Made by a program: the position numbers and the translations under genes. The notes under the pieces are model-generated. The model was not told the DNA's origin. It was given only the letters and a program-made list of their open reading frames with translations, and did no database searches. This document shows positions 22,798 through 31,354 of a stretch of DNA of 32,714 nucleotides, piece after piece. The stretch is taken from positions 1 to 32,714 of the forward strand of contig NZ_LGEA01000119.1 of assembly GCF_001280065.1 (NCBI RefSeq), read 5' to 3'. Position 1 is the first letter of the stretch. Each line of letters begins with the position of its first letter. The DNA comes from Streptomyces sp. NRRL B-1140 (lineage in GTDB: Bacteria > Actinomycetota > Actinomycetes > Streptomycetales > Streptomycetaceae).

Positions 22798-22909
22798 TCA
22801 TCCCGCCGAAAGTGCCCGTCGCACGGGATCGGCGGTGAAGTTCCAGTGAAGTCTCCCACCGGGCGGGATCACGCTTCCTTGCTGGTCAGAGCCGGTGTGT
22901 GCTGGGGCG

Positions 22910-24823
22910 ATGCTGAGTGTCGCGAAGATCCAGAGGCGTAACGCGTGGCGGTACTACATACGTGGAGTCGCGTTCGGGGACGGCCGCCGCCCGGCCGGAC
23001 AGTCGTTGAAGGACGCCCAGGAGCTGGCCGGGCTCCCACCGGGACGGTGGCTGGGGCGTGGTCTGCGTGCGCTGGGGCTCACCGAGGGCGCGGAGGTGTC
23101 CGAGCGTCAGCTGGAGCTGCTGTTCGGCGAGGGCCGGCACCCGGACGCCGACCGCATCGAGCGCGGCCTCCTGGACGACGGCGTCGACGCGGCCACGGCC
23201 CGCCGGTTGACGGTGCTGGGGCAGCCGATCGAGGAGATCGAGGCGCGCAAGCAGACGCCGCTGCTCGGCATGGACTTCACCTTCCGGCCGCAGGCGTCGC
23301 TGGTCGTGTTGTGGGCACTGGGCGACACTGCCACGCGCCGGGTCATCGAGCGGGCCCACGAGCGGGCCGTCGCCACGGCGCTGCGCTGGCTGGAGGATGA
23401 GGTTGCCGAGACCCGGTGGGCGTCAGGCCGCGGCCGCGCAAAGACGCCCGCGCTCGTGGTCGCCGCCTTCCGGCACATCGACAACCGCGACGGACTGCCG
23501 CTCCTGCACGAGCACTGCCTGATCCTCAACCGCGTCCAGCGCCTGGGCGCCGACGGCGAACCGGTCTGGGGCGCTCTGGACACCTACCGCCTCTACCAGA
23601 ACGTGGTGGCCGCCGGGACGCTCTACACCCTGGCGATGACGACCGAGGTGTGCGAGACCCTCGGGCTGGCGACCGTGCCGCGCGAGGTCACGCCGGGCCT
23701 GCGTCCGGTCATGGAGATCGCCGGAGTGCCCGAGGACCTCATCAACTGGTCGGCGTCCCGCCGCCAGCGCATCGAGGACGCCCTGGAGGTGCTCACCGAC
23801 CAGTACGTGAAGGATCACGGGCACCTGCCCTCAGAGCGGGTCCGTCACGGCCTGGGCTGGTGGGCGGCGCAGGAGACCCGGCCCGCGAAGAAGAAGCCGA
23901 AGCCGCTCGCGCAGCTGCTCGCGTGGTGGCGCGCCTCCGCGATCCTCCGCTTCGGACGGCAGCTCATCGACAGCCTTCTGGACAGGTGCCGGGCCGTGGG
24001 GGCGGCGATCCGGGCGCGGGTGGATCCCACCGTGGACGTGGCGCTCGCCGCCGTCGACGTCGCCGCGGTCGTCTTCACCGTGCGAGAGAAGTTCTCCCGG
24101 CGCCACATCCTGGCCGAAGCGCGCCGGCACCTGCTGGAGACGCTGCGCGGCCGCGAGTTCACCCGCGGCCTGGACGACTACATCGCCCACCGGGCCCTGC
24201 TCCGCTACTCCCGCCGCCACACGGTCACGAAGCCCGGCCGGGAGGCGCCGGCGGCGGACCGGATGACCTACACCGCCGACTTCCCCCTGCCGCACCGGTG
24301 GTGGATCGCCCCCGCCGAAGGCACACCGCCACGGGAGTCCAGCCGCTACGAGCGGGCCCGGGTCGCCAGCCTCGCCGTGCAGAACGCGATCCGCGACGCC
24401 CGCATCCGAGCCGACACCGCCACCGCCACCGAGGCGACGACCTCAGCCTCCTCCGCACCCGCCGACCACCGCGACCTCGAGGGCGAGACGGCGTCCGCTC
24501 CCCACGCCGTCGACCACCCGGGCCGGGACGCCGCCCCGACCCCGGCGCAGCGGGCCGCCGCCGTCCAGGCCCACCAGCAGGCCGCGATGCCCGAGGAGTA
24601 CCTGGAAGGCCGCACGACCAACCCGGCGACGTGGCTGCGCACACCAAAGAACCTGGACCGGCTCGCCGCCTACACCCGCGCCGCCGACACCCGCCGCCGC
24701 GCCATGGAGAACCGAAAGACCCCGGCCGCCGACCCGGCCAGCCCGGTCGACCAGCACCGCCAGGAGCACGAGCAGCAGCGCCAGCAGCCCGACCCCGGCC
24801 AAGGCCAGGGCCTCCGGCCGTGA
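22910..24823 (+). CDS. MobF-family (TrwC-type) relaxase without helicase domain
   Basis: A 637-aa protein from ATG 22910. The start MLSVAKIQRRNAWRYYIRGV carries two adjacent tyrosines (15 and 16), which suit the nicking residues of MobF relaxases. The metal-binding histidine set is H189, H200 and H202 in FRHIDNRDGLPLLHEHCLIL. Between them lies a TrwC-like core (MDFTFRPQASLVVLWALGD). There is no C-terminal Walker-type helicase, so the protein is far shorter than TrwC/TraI; the C-terminal half is helical, ending in a Gln-rich tail. It should nick at oriT and stay attached to one strand. In streptomycetes transfer normally needs only TraB, so having both is notable. The TGA overlaps a GTG (24820), which could also start the downstream protein. 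Confidence 0.82.
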   Translation: MLSVAKIQRRNAWRYYIRGVAFGDGRRPAGQSLKDAQELAGLPPGRWLGRGLRALGLTEGAEVSERQLELLFGEGRHPDADRIERGLLDDGVDAATARRLTVLGQPIEEIEARKQTPLLGMDFTFRPQASLVVLWALGDTATRRVIERAHERAVATALRWLEDEVAETRWASGRGRAKTPALVVAAFRHIDNRDGLPLLHEHCLILNRVQRLGADGEPVWGALDTYRLYQNVVAAGTLYTLAMTTEVCETLGLATVPREVTPGLRPVMEIAGVPEDLINWSASRRQRIEDALEVLTDQYVKDHGHLPSERVRHGLGWWAAQETRPAKKKPKPLAQLLAWWRASAILRFGRQLIDSLLDRCRAVGAAIRARVDPTVDVALAAVDVAAVVFTVREKFSRRHILAEARRHLLETLRGREFTRGLDDYIAHRALLRYSRRHTVTKPGREAPAADRMTYTADFPLPHRWWIAPAEGTPPRESSRYERARVASLAVQNAIRDARIRADTATATEATTSASSAPADHRDLEGETASAPHAVDHPGRDAAPTPAQRAAAVQAHQQAAMPEEYLEGRTTNPATWLRTPKNLDRLAAYTRAADTRRRAMENRKTPAADPASPVDQHRQEHEQQRQQPDPGQGQGLRP

Positions 24824-24963
24824 AGCGCCGCGCGGCCCGCACAGCGGGACGGACGACGAAGTCACCGCGCCAGGCACCGGGACGCGACCGGCCACCCACC
24901 CCCAAAGTCACCCGGGAGGGAGCGAGGGTGCCAGGGACCACCCCCTCAAGCACGGAGGCCCCC

Positions 24964-25161
24964 ATGGTTACCCCGACCCCGCCGCACCTTTCGCCGGAGC
25001 AGCGTGAGCGCCTGGAGCAGCTCGCCGACGCGGCCCGGCTGCGTATGGCGCTGTACCCGTCGCCGACGCCGCAACCCGCCCGGCGCCGCTCCCGCTCACG
25101 GCAGTACCCCGGCGGCCGGCCGAACCCGTGGCGTACCGCGCGGGGCCGCCGCCGGCGATGA
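24964..25161 (+). CDS. Small basic protein downstream of the relaxase
   Basis: ATG 24964 has an ideal GGAGG (24954-24958) and encodes 65 aa. A helical segment (LSPEQRERLEQLADAARLRM) is followed by a strongly basic tail (RRRSRSRQYPGGRP). The same frame is open back to GTG 24820, which overlaps the relaxase stop and would add 48 residues of Thr/Pro/Arg-rich sequence; the internal ATG with its ribosome site is preferred. A DNA-binding helper for the relaxase is inferred from position and charge. Confidence 0.6.
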   Translation: MVTPTPPHLSPEQRERLEQLADAARLRMALYPSPTPQPARRRSRSRQYPGGRPNPWRTARGRRRR

Positions 25162-25363
25162 GTGGACACGGTGGACTCCACCGCGCGCCGCGCACAGTGG
25201 AGACCACGGTGGCGCGGATCGGGCGGTCCACTCGGTGCGCTCCACCCGGTGGGGGAGTGCGGAACATCCCGGCATCCGGTGCGCTCGGTGCGGTGCATCG
25301 GGCGCACCGGTGCGCCTGCTGTCTCGGACTACACCGCACGGAGGTCTTGCGGGGGTCTCGCCG
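25162..25363. other. Repeat-rich gap, candidate oriT
   Basis: Between convergent genes, so not an ordinary promoter region. It holds an inverted repeat with arms CGGTGGA (25169-25175) and TCCACCG (25177-25183), several GTGGAC/GTCCAC elements, and GGTGCGC-type units at 25234, 25278, 25287 and 25309. A perfect 16-bp palindrome GGCGCACCGGTGCGCC lies at 25301-25316. Dense inverted and direct repeats just downstream of a relaxase gene are typical of an origin of transfer. No nic site could be identified by eye. Confidence 0.45.
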
Positions 25364-25666
25364 TCAGGCGGCTTCTTCCCACCGGCTGGGGGAGTCGTCG
25401 TCCTCGTCGGGTTGGTGGGTGGCTTTCTCGCGGGCGCGCAGGACCGCCCAGAGTGGGATGGACAGGCCTGTGAGGTACCAGGGGGTGGGCCAGAGCGCGG
25501 TCCACCAGGTGGTCTGTGGTTCGAGGACCAGGTCGGTGGCGGCTGTGGCCATACCGGTGGCCAGGCTCCAGCACGTGAGGCGGCCGGCGTACCGGACTGC
25601 TCGGGCGAGCCGGTGGGAAGCAGTGCTGGTGCGGTAGGAGGGCAGGGTTCTGCCCGGTTCGCTCAT
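25364..25666 (-). CDS. Small two-segment membrane protein
   Basis: A 100-aa product from ATG 25666, preceded by AAGGACTCC; a GTG at 25684 lacks a ribosome site. Two hydrophobic segments lie at about 33-48 (LTCWSLATGMATAATDL) and 62-81 (PTPWYLTGLSIPLWAVL), with a basic N-terminus and an acidic C-terminus (DEDDDSPSRWEEAA). No family recognised. Position beside the relaxase section suggests a transfer-related role. Confidence 0.55.
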   Translation of the reverse strand: MSEPGRTLPSYRTSTASHRLARAVRYAGRLTCWSLATGMATAATDLVLEPQTTWWTALWPTPWYLTGLSIPLWAVLRAREKATHQPDEDDDSPSRWEEAA

Positions 25667-26161
25667 CGCGAGGGAGTCCTTCACAGGGGGTGGACGGCGT
25701 CGAAAGGTGCCGGACGCGGTAAGTGTGCATGGAGTAAAGCTGTGCCCCTAGCAGCCCGGCCAGCTGTCTGCCGTCTCTGAGACAAGTTGTTCTGGTGTGG
25801 GTTTGGGTTCAAGGGCTGGTAAGCGCTCTCTCCGTACATCTCGATTAGGTCTGAACCTGACCGAAAGCAGTCAGTAGTCAGACGGGATGCACTGATTGAG
25901 ATGCAGTCGAAGCGTTCCGGTCAGTGTGTCCGTCTAAATTGGTAACGGAATAGACAATTCCTACGTGGAGTGGTGCTTCATTGCTCCACCGTGTCCCCAT
26001 TCGCCCGGTCGAAGCGGCGAGGCTGATTCCGGCCCGTATGGGATGGGTGTTGGGGGGCACGGCCCGCACGTTTGTGCGTTTCCTCTGGCAGCTTGTGTGT
26101 CTCCGGTGACCAACGGGTTCACCGGTTCTGACTGTCTGTCTGTCTTCCGTGGGGGAAGCTC
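25667..26161. other. Long intergenic region upstream of the RHS gene
   Basis: About 495 bases, clearly lower in G+C around 25790-25980 than the rest of the window. Composition suggests promoter and regulatory sequence for the RHS gene and for the leftward membrane gene. No gene with a start and ribosome site was found. TAGGTCTGAACCTGA near 25851 is a partial palindrome. I could not assign -35/-10 boxes with confidence. Confidence 0.4.
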
Positions 26162-29100
26162 ATGCATGCACGTGCGAGAAGCACGTCTCTTTGGCGCGCC
26201 CGAAGAACACACAGCACCGCTCTCCTTTCCGCGATCACGACCGCCGCTGTGGTGCTCTCGGCGGCACCTGGGCTGGCGGCGACGCCGAAGCCGGAGTTAC
26301 CGGAGCCGGAGAGCCCGTGGACGAAACCGACCAAGGTGGAGGCTCCTGCGACGCCGGCCGGGTCGGTCAAGGCACCAGAGTCGCAGGCTGAGGCCAAGCC
26401 GTCGGCGGAGGTCGCCGCGTGGCGGGCGGCGCAGCAGGCCCGTACGGGCGGCAAGTCCGGCGCGAAGCGGCTGGCCGCTGCCGAGGCCACCCCGTTCGTT
26501 CCCGAGGGGCAGGGCGAAGTGCCCTGGCACCGGATCATCGACACGCGCCTGAACGACGCGCTGGTGGCGCGGGTGAACGTCTCCAACGGCAACCTGATGC
26601 TCGCCGCGACGGACTTCGACATCGCCGGTGTGGGGCAGAAGCTGCAGCTGGCCCGGACGTACAACTCCCTGGAAGCGCCCTGGGGGAAGGTGTCGCAGCG
26701 CTGGTGGCAGGCCTACGAGCGCTACCTTCAGGTCGGCGACGGTGAGGTGGTCGTCTACGACGTCACCGGCAACGCCCTGCGGTTCAAGGAGACGTCCACC
26801 GGTGGCTACACCACACCGACCGGCTACTCCAAGGACCTGAAGAAGAACGCGGACGGCACCTACACCCTGACCGACCGCAAGTCGGGCACGAAGGACACCT
26901 ACAACGAGCACGGCACCCTGACGAAGGTCACGGACAAGAACGACGGCACGATCACCGTCGATCAGCACGACGAGGGCAGCGAGCACAAGGGCTTCAAGCT
27001 GACCGAGACCCGCTCGGGCCGCTGGATCGACCTGGTCAAGACCTACCCGAACCAGTGGCAGGCCAAGGACCACACGGGTCGCACGGCCGTGTTCGACCTG
27101 GACCCGGCGGGCAACCTGACGAAGGCCACCGACACCGACGGCAAGGCCACCGCCTACGCGTACGACTCCTCACGCCGCCTGACCAAGGTGACCACCCCTG
27201 AGGGCACCGTCACCCTGTTCACCTACGACGCCCACAACCGCGTCCGGTCGATGCAGCGGGCCACCGAGTCGTCGAGCAGCGGCCACGTCGGTCCGACCTG
27301 GCGCTACGACTACACGGCCGCCACCCCCTCCGACGCGGGAACCACCACGGTCACCGACCCCGACGGCGACGCCACCAAGTACCTGCACAACGCGGACGGC
27401 GAGGTCACCAAGGTCACCGACCCCCTCGATCACTCCCGGCACTCCAAGTACACAGGCCACCTGCTGCAGAGCGCGATCGACGCGATGGGCACGGGCGCGG
27501 ACGGCACCGGCGGCAACACCACCACGTACGGCTGGGACGGCCGCAACAACGCCGTCTCCCAGAAGCTCCCGCTCGGTGCGACGGCGTCGGTGACGGCCTA
27601 CCAGACCGTCGCCGGCACCGACCTGCCCAACGACTTCACCAGCGCGGACGGCCGCAAGGACACCTTCAAGTACGACACCAACGGCAACACCATGTCGGTC
27701 ACCACGTCCGGCACCGCAGGCGGCACCCGCGAGTACACCTATAACAAGGACACCCCGACCTGCGGCGGCTTCGAGGGCCAGCGCTGCGCCGCCAAGGACG
27801 CGGGCGGCAAGGTCACCTCGTTCGAGTACGACACCAAGGGCAACCTCAAGAAGGTCACCCCGCCCGCCCCACTGGGCACGACGACCTACACCTACGACCC
27901 GCTCGGCCGGGTGGAGACCGTCACCGACGGACGCGGCATCAAGACCGTCCACACCTACGACAACCGCGACCGCGTGACCAAGGTGTCCTCCACCAACGCC
28001 ACGGTCACCTACTCCTACGACGGCGACGGCAACGTCAAATCCCGCACCGACGCATCCGGCACCACGGGCTGGACCTACGACAAGCTCAACCGCGAAAGCG
28101 TCCGCACCCTGCAGAACGGCGCCCAGACCGCCCTCGCCTACACCCCGGGCGGCGACGTCGACTACTACACCGACCCGACCGGCAAGACCGACTACACCTG
28201 GGACAAGGCCGGCCGCCTGGACTACCTGACCGCCCCCGACGGCAAGAAAACCGACTTCGACTACAACGAGAACGACAAGCGCACCAGGACCGTCTACCCC
28301 GGCGGCACCACCCAAGCCGTCGGCATCGACGACAACGGCCGCCCCGAAAGCATCAAGACCACCTCCGGGACGACCACGCTGATCGACCTGACCTACGGCT
28401 ACAAGAACACCGCGGGCAAGGACACCACGAAGATCCGCACCCGCACCGACAACCTCACCAAGTACAAGACCACCTACGACTACGACTCCCAGGACCGCCT
28501 TCGCTACGCCCTGGAAGCCGACTCAGCGGGTGCCCGTAAGGCGTCGTGGCTGTACTGCTGGGACAAGGCCGGCAACCTCACCTCCCAGGACGGCAGCAAG
28601 AACGCCTGCCCGGGCGGCACCACCTACACCTACGACGACGCCAGCGAACTGACTGGCAAGAACGGTTCCACCACGGGCTGGTCCTACGACAAGCTCGGCA
28701 ACGAGACGGCAGGCGCGAGCACCACCGCCCGCACGAACGAGACATGGACGGACCACAGCCAGCTCTCCTCCATCACCGCGGGCGGCAAGTCCTACGACCT
28801 GGTCCACGCGGGCACGGACAACTCCGAGCGCACCAAGCTGGGTTCGACCTGGTTCCACCACACCGCGCTCGGCCTGGCGTCCACGACCACCAACGGCGTG
28901 GACACCGGATTCATCCGCGAACCCGCGGGCACGCTGAATTCCATGACGACTGGGGGGAAGTCCTACTACTACCTCACCGACGCCACGGGCAACGTCCTCG
29001 GCCTGGTCGACGACGCGGGCAAGCGCACGCACACCTACGCCTACGGCCCCACTGGCCTGCCCCGCGGCACCACCACTGAGGCCGTCCCCCAGCCGCACCG

Positions 29101-29443
29101 CTACACCGGCGCTTACCTCGACCCGACCGGGCTGTACAAGATGGGCCACCGCTACTACGACCCGTCCCTCGGCCGCTTCACCCAACCCGACCCGTCGGGG
29201 CAGGAGACGAATCCCTATCTCTATGCCGCAGGTGATCCGATCAACTTCACGGATCCGGCTGGGCTCGGGTTCTTGGACGCAGTCAAGAGAGTCGGGAAGA
29301 AGTCCATGGCGACCGCCGTCGGCGGAGGCGTAACCGGATGCATCGCGTCCTTGGCCACCGGTTGCGTCGCGGGCGCGACGATCGGAGGTTTCGCCGGTGC
29401 TGTAGGCGGAGCTGTGCAAGGGACTTACGAGGAGCTGCAATGA
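26162..29443 (+). CDS. Secreted RHS/YD-repeat polymorphic toxin-like protein
   Basis: A 1093-aa protein from ATG 26162 (GGGGGAAG upstream). A Sec signal peptide ends near GLAA at about residue 40. A DUF6531-type entry (VNVSNGNLMLAATDFDIAG, about 138-156) leads into a long series of YD repeats (YDSSRRLTKVTTPEGTVT; YNENDKRTRTVYPGG) that form the RHS shell. The RHS core (SLGRFTQPDPSGQETNPYLY, DPAG) lies near residues 1000-1040. The variable tail after it is only ~55 residues: a helix (LDAVKRVGKKSMAT), then a Gly/Ala-rich segment (GGGVTGCIASLATGC; GFAGAVGGAV), like membrane-inserting bacteriocins. Codon TTA at 26297-26299, just past the signal peptide, may make expression bldA-dependent. A small membrane protein follows in the immunity position. 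Confidence 0.88.
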   Translation: MHARARSTSLWRARRTHSTALLSAITTAAVVLSAAPGLAATPKPELPEPESPWTKPTKVEAPATPAGSVKAPESQAEAKPSAEVAAWRAAQQARTGGKSGAKRLAAAEATPFVPEGQGEVPWHRIIDTRLNDALVARVNVSNGNLMLAATDFDIAGVGQKLQLARTYNSLEAPWGKVSQRWWQAYERYLQVGDGEVVVYDVTGNALRFKETSTGGYTTPTGYSKDLKKNADGTYTLTDRKSGTKDTYNEHGTLTKVTDKNDGTITVDQHDEGSEHKGFKLTETRSGRWIDLVKTYPNQWQAKDHTGRTAVFDLDPAGNLTKATDTDGKATAYAYDSSRRLTKVTTPEGTVTLFTYDAHNRVRSMQRATESSSSGHVGPTWRYDYTAATPSDAGTTTVTDPDGDATKYLHNADGEVTKVTDPLDHSRHSKYTGHLLQSAIDAMGTGADGTGGNTTTYGWDGRNNAVSQKLPLGATASVTAYQTVAGTDLPNDFTSADGRKDTFKYDTNGNTMSVTTSGTAGGTREYTYNKDTPTCGGFEGQRCAAKDAGGKVTSFEYDTKGNLKKVTPPAPLGTTTYTYDPLGRVETVTDGRGIKTVHTYDNRDRVTKVSSTNATVTYSYDGDGNVKSRTDASGTTGWTYDKLNRESVRTLQNGAQTALAYTPGGDVDYYTDPTGKTDYTWDKAGRLDYLTAPDGKKTDFDYNENDKRTRTVYPGGTTQAVGIDDNGRPESIKTTSGTTTLIDLTYGYKNTAGKDTTKIRTRTDNLTKYKTTYDYDSQDRLRYALEADSAGARKASWLYCWDKAGNLTSQDGSKNACPGGTTYTYDDASELTGKNGSTTGWSYDKLGNETAGASTTARTNETWTDHSQLSSITAGGKSYDLVHAGTDNSERTKLGSTWFHHTALGLASTTTNGVDTGFIREPAGTLNSMTTGGKSYYYLTDATGNVLGLVDDAGKRTHTYAYGPTGLPRGTTTEAVPQPHRYTGAYLDPTGLYKMGHRYYDPSLGRFTQPDPSGQETNPYLYAAGDPINFTDPAGLGFLDAVKRVGKKSMATAVGGGVTGCIASLATGCVAGATIGGFAGAVGGAVQGTYEELQ

Positions 29444-29467
29444 CGCGCAGCCGTGAGGAGTGACGTA

Positions 29468-29674
29468 GTGCTGGACAGCAAGGCCCAGACCAGGCTGGTA
29501 GTCGGCCTCATTCTCCTGGTCCTTACAGGGCCCTTCGTACTACCTCGGGTGGACTGGGGCACGGCTGGCATGCTCTGGCTCGTCATATGGGGAGCAGTGG
29601 TCGGGGCGCTCGCCTATCCCGCCGCGGCACTGTGGCATCGGCTCATCGCCAACCGGCGAGGACCGACCAGCTGA
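29468..29674 (+). CDS. Small membrane protein, probable immunity partner
   Basis: GTG 29468 follows GAGGAG at ideal spacing, and lies 24 bases after the RHS stop. The 68-aa product has two membrane segments, about 10-25 (VGLILLVLTGPFVLP) and 35-55 (MLWLVIWGAVVGALAY), with a basic end (RLIANRRGPTS). Small membrane proteins next to the tail of a polymorphic toxin are the usual immunity type when the toxin acts on the cytoplasmic membrane. No sequence family could be named, so the function is inferred from position and topology. Confidence 0.68.
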   Translation: MLDSKAQTRLVVGLILLVLTGPFVLPRVDWGTAGMLWLVIWGAVVGALAYPAAALWHRLIANRRGPTS

Positions 29675-29722
29675 AACCGGCAAGCCAGGGCGAACGATCA
29701 GAAGGTTACGCCTTCAAGCACA

Positions 29723-29758
29723 GCTGCCCGGATACGGCGCTCACCGTATCCGGGCAGC
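29723..29758. terminator. Strong terminator after the toxin/immunity pair
   Basis: A perfect 15-base inverted repeat, 29723-29737 and 29744-29758, with a six-base loop. It ends the RHS unit and lies before the leftward DUF6207-like gene, so it may insulate both. Confidence 0.75.
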
Positions 29759-29816
29759 GCTGATCCAGCGGGAGGAAGCCAATCGACGCGGCAGGTGAGA
29801 AATAGTGCTCGCAGCG

Positions 29817-30026
29817 CTATGAGCTGGGTTCCTGGCGCAGGTCCAGGAAGCAGCGCAGCCGTACGCCGGGCTCGCCGGGCTCCCGTGTCGCACGGTCCGC
29901 CGGTGCGATCGCGCATCGTGCGGCGAGCAGCTCCTGGACCGCGAGCGCGGTTTCGTCATCGGCGGCCGCGACCTCCACCACGGCCAGGCCCGGTTCTGCC
30001 ACGTGCGCTTCGTTGATCGGCTTCAT
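29817..30026 (-). CDS. DUF6207-family small protein
   Basis: A 69-aa protein from ATG 30026: MKPINEAHVAEPGLAVVEVA, then ADDETALAVQELLA and VRLRCFLDLRQE. The KPINEAHVAEPGL start and the RLRC-LD-R end are characteristic of the Streptomyces DUF6207 family. Function is unknown. Family members are common on plasmids and chromosome arms. Confidence 0.75.
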   Translation of the reverse strand: MKPINEAHVAEPGLAVVEVAAADDETALAVQELLAARCAIAPADRATREPGEPGVRLRCFLDLRQEPSS

Positions 30027-30101
30027 GCCCGGCACGACGTGTGAGCGGCCGCCAGGGTTTCCCGATCTCGCGCTCTTCACCCGACCGAGTAGAGGCCCGG
30101 C

Positions 30102-30429
30102 ATGACGCCCGCATCACACAGCCTCCGCGTGGGGCCGGGCCGTGTCCGCGCCGGCAGCACGAAGACCTCGTGCAGATGCAGCGCGCCGCCGATGAGGCCC
30201 ACACCACCGTCGGGCAGCTCCAGGACCAGTACGGTCCACCGGCCCAGACTGCCTGGACCGACGAGCAGCAAACTCCTGGGCGACCGCCTGGCGGGCCTGG
30301 CGCGACCTCGCCGGCGACATCCAGACCGCCGTCACGGAACACGCCAAGGAGCAGGGCACACCGCGCCACCAGGTCGAGGCGGACGTGAAGAAGGCAGCAC
30401 GCCACCCGAAGCTCGTGGCCGGCGGCTGA
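30102..30429 (+). pseudogene. Hypothetical helical protein gene with a frameshift
   Basis: One frame reads HEDLVQMQRAADEAHTTVGQ, LQDQYGPPAQTAWTDEQ to about 30265; a second frame, one base lower, continues SWATAWRAWRDLAGDIQTAV and HQVEADVKKAARHPKLVAGG to TGA at 30427-30429. Both halves look like one helical protein joined near CAGCAAACTCC (about 30265-30275). The start is also uncertain: ATG 30102 is in a third frame. The intact gene would be about 105 aa. The stop lies two bases before the convergent gene. Confidence 0.62.
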
Positions 30430-30430
30430 C

Positions 30431-30643
30431 CTACGAGTCCTCAGGCCAGCTGGCGAGCACCCGTTCGCCGCCGTCGGCGCGCTCGGTCAGAACGATCCGG
30501 GCGCCGTCGATGCTGCCCCATGAGCCGATCCATGACAGGTACTGGTGCTCGGCTGTTGGCTTCTTGCCCCACCAGCCGTGCATCACCGGCTTCCCGTCCG
30601 CGGTCAGGATGAGGTGGAACCGCTCGTCATCCACGTCACTCAC
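30431..30643 (-). CDS. Small hypothetical protein
   Basis: GTG 30643 gives 70 aa with GGGAGG close upstream, overlapping the end of the preceding gene. The sequence (FHLILTADGKPVMHGWWGKK; GARIVLTERADGGERVLASW) looks like a compact beta protein. The open frame continues further upstream only as an Arg-rich shadow. No family known. Confidence 0.6.
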   Translation of the reverse strand: MSDVDDERFHLILTADGKPVMHGWWGKKPTAEHQYLSWIGSWGSIDGARIVLTERADGGERVLASWPEDS

Positions 30644-30968
30644 CCTCCCACCCGGCCTCGTCGGTGTAGGTGCGCAGCCGCAGCCGCGCGTCGGCCGCGA
30701 CCTCGCGCAGTTCCTCGAGGAACCGCCCCGGCGGCACATCCAGCGTCGGCGGTGTCGCGAGGAAGCACTCCCGGCATCGGTCCAGCCAGCGGCTCCCGTG
30801 GTCCGGGTCGTGGATCACGCCGCTGGTGCGTGACGGTCGGCCGCAGGCAGAGCAGGGCGGCTCCTGCAGCATCCGCGCCCAGGTCTGGGCGAAGCGGGGC
30901 GCGGCCGGGGCTGGGGAGAGGGAGGCCGGTTCAACGCCCAGCTTGCGGGCTGCCCCCTCACGATTCAT
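30636..30968 (-). CDS. Small protein with two CxxC pairs
   Basis: A 110-aa protein from ATG 30968 with AGGAGC upstream. The centre has CSACGRPSRTSGVIHDPDHG and CRECF, i.e. two CxxC pairs about 25 residues apart with a His nearby, so a zinc-binding knuckle is likely. The C-terminal part is helical (GRFLEELREVAADARLRLR). Its stop lies inside the start region of the next gene. Common type of small streptomycete hypothetical. Confidence 0.66.
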   Translation of the reverse strand: MNREGAARKLGVEPASLSPAPAAPRFAQTWARMLQEPPCSACGRPSRTSGVIHDPDHGSRWLDRCRECFLATPPTLDVPPGRFLEELREVAADARLRLRTYTDEAGWEGE

Positions 30969-31018
30969 GCCTGCTCCTGGGATGGGCTGCGTGACGCCAC
31001 GATCATAGAATCGAACAC

Positions 31019-31354
31019 GTGAACGATACAGAGTCGTCGCGACTCGCGCCGCTCCGCTTCCTGGAGCGTGTGCAGGAGCGCGACCTGGCCCGCACCCGCC
31101 GGTGGATCGCCGACGAGGAACGCCGCGAGGCAGAACGCCGCGTCGGCGAAGCACGGCGCCCACCGGCACCCGAGTGGCTGATCGAGCGCGGCCTGGACCG
31201 CAACAACACCGTCGCCGTACATACCGGCGAGTGCTGGGACCCGGGCAAGCGGGCGAAGCCTGCGACCCGGGCGCAGGCGATCGAGGCACTCCGCCATCAG
31301 GTACCGGCGTGCTCGAAGTGCCGGCCGGACACCGCGCTCGGCATCGAGGTCTAG
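31019..31354 (+). CDS. DUF6233-family protein
   Basis: A 111-aa protein from GTG 31019. RFLERVQERDLARTRRWIAD, PPAPEWLIERGL, VHTGECWDPGKR and ALRHQVPACSKCRPD are the typical blocks of the DUF6233 family in Streptomyces. No ribosome site precedes the GTG, while TAGAAT lies about ten bases upstream, so a leaderless mRNA is possible. The stop overlaps the convergent Ku gene stop by four bases. Confidence 0.8.
   Translation: MNDTESSRLAPLRFLERVQERDLARTRRWIADEERREAERRVGEARRPPAPEWLIERGLDRNNTVAVHTGECWDPGKRAKPATRAQAIEALRHQVPACSKCRPDTALGIEV

Noticed and set aside
25234..25316. CRISPR-like interpretation of the GGTGCG repeats
   Set aside because: Units are too short, unevenly spaced and partly inverted; there are no uniform spacers.
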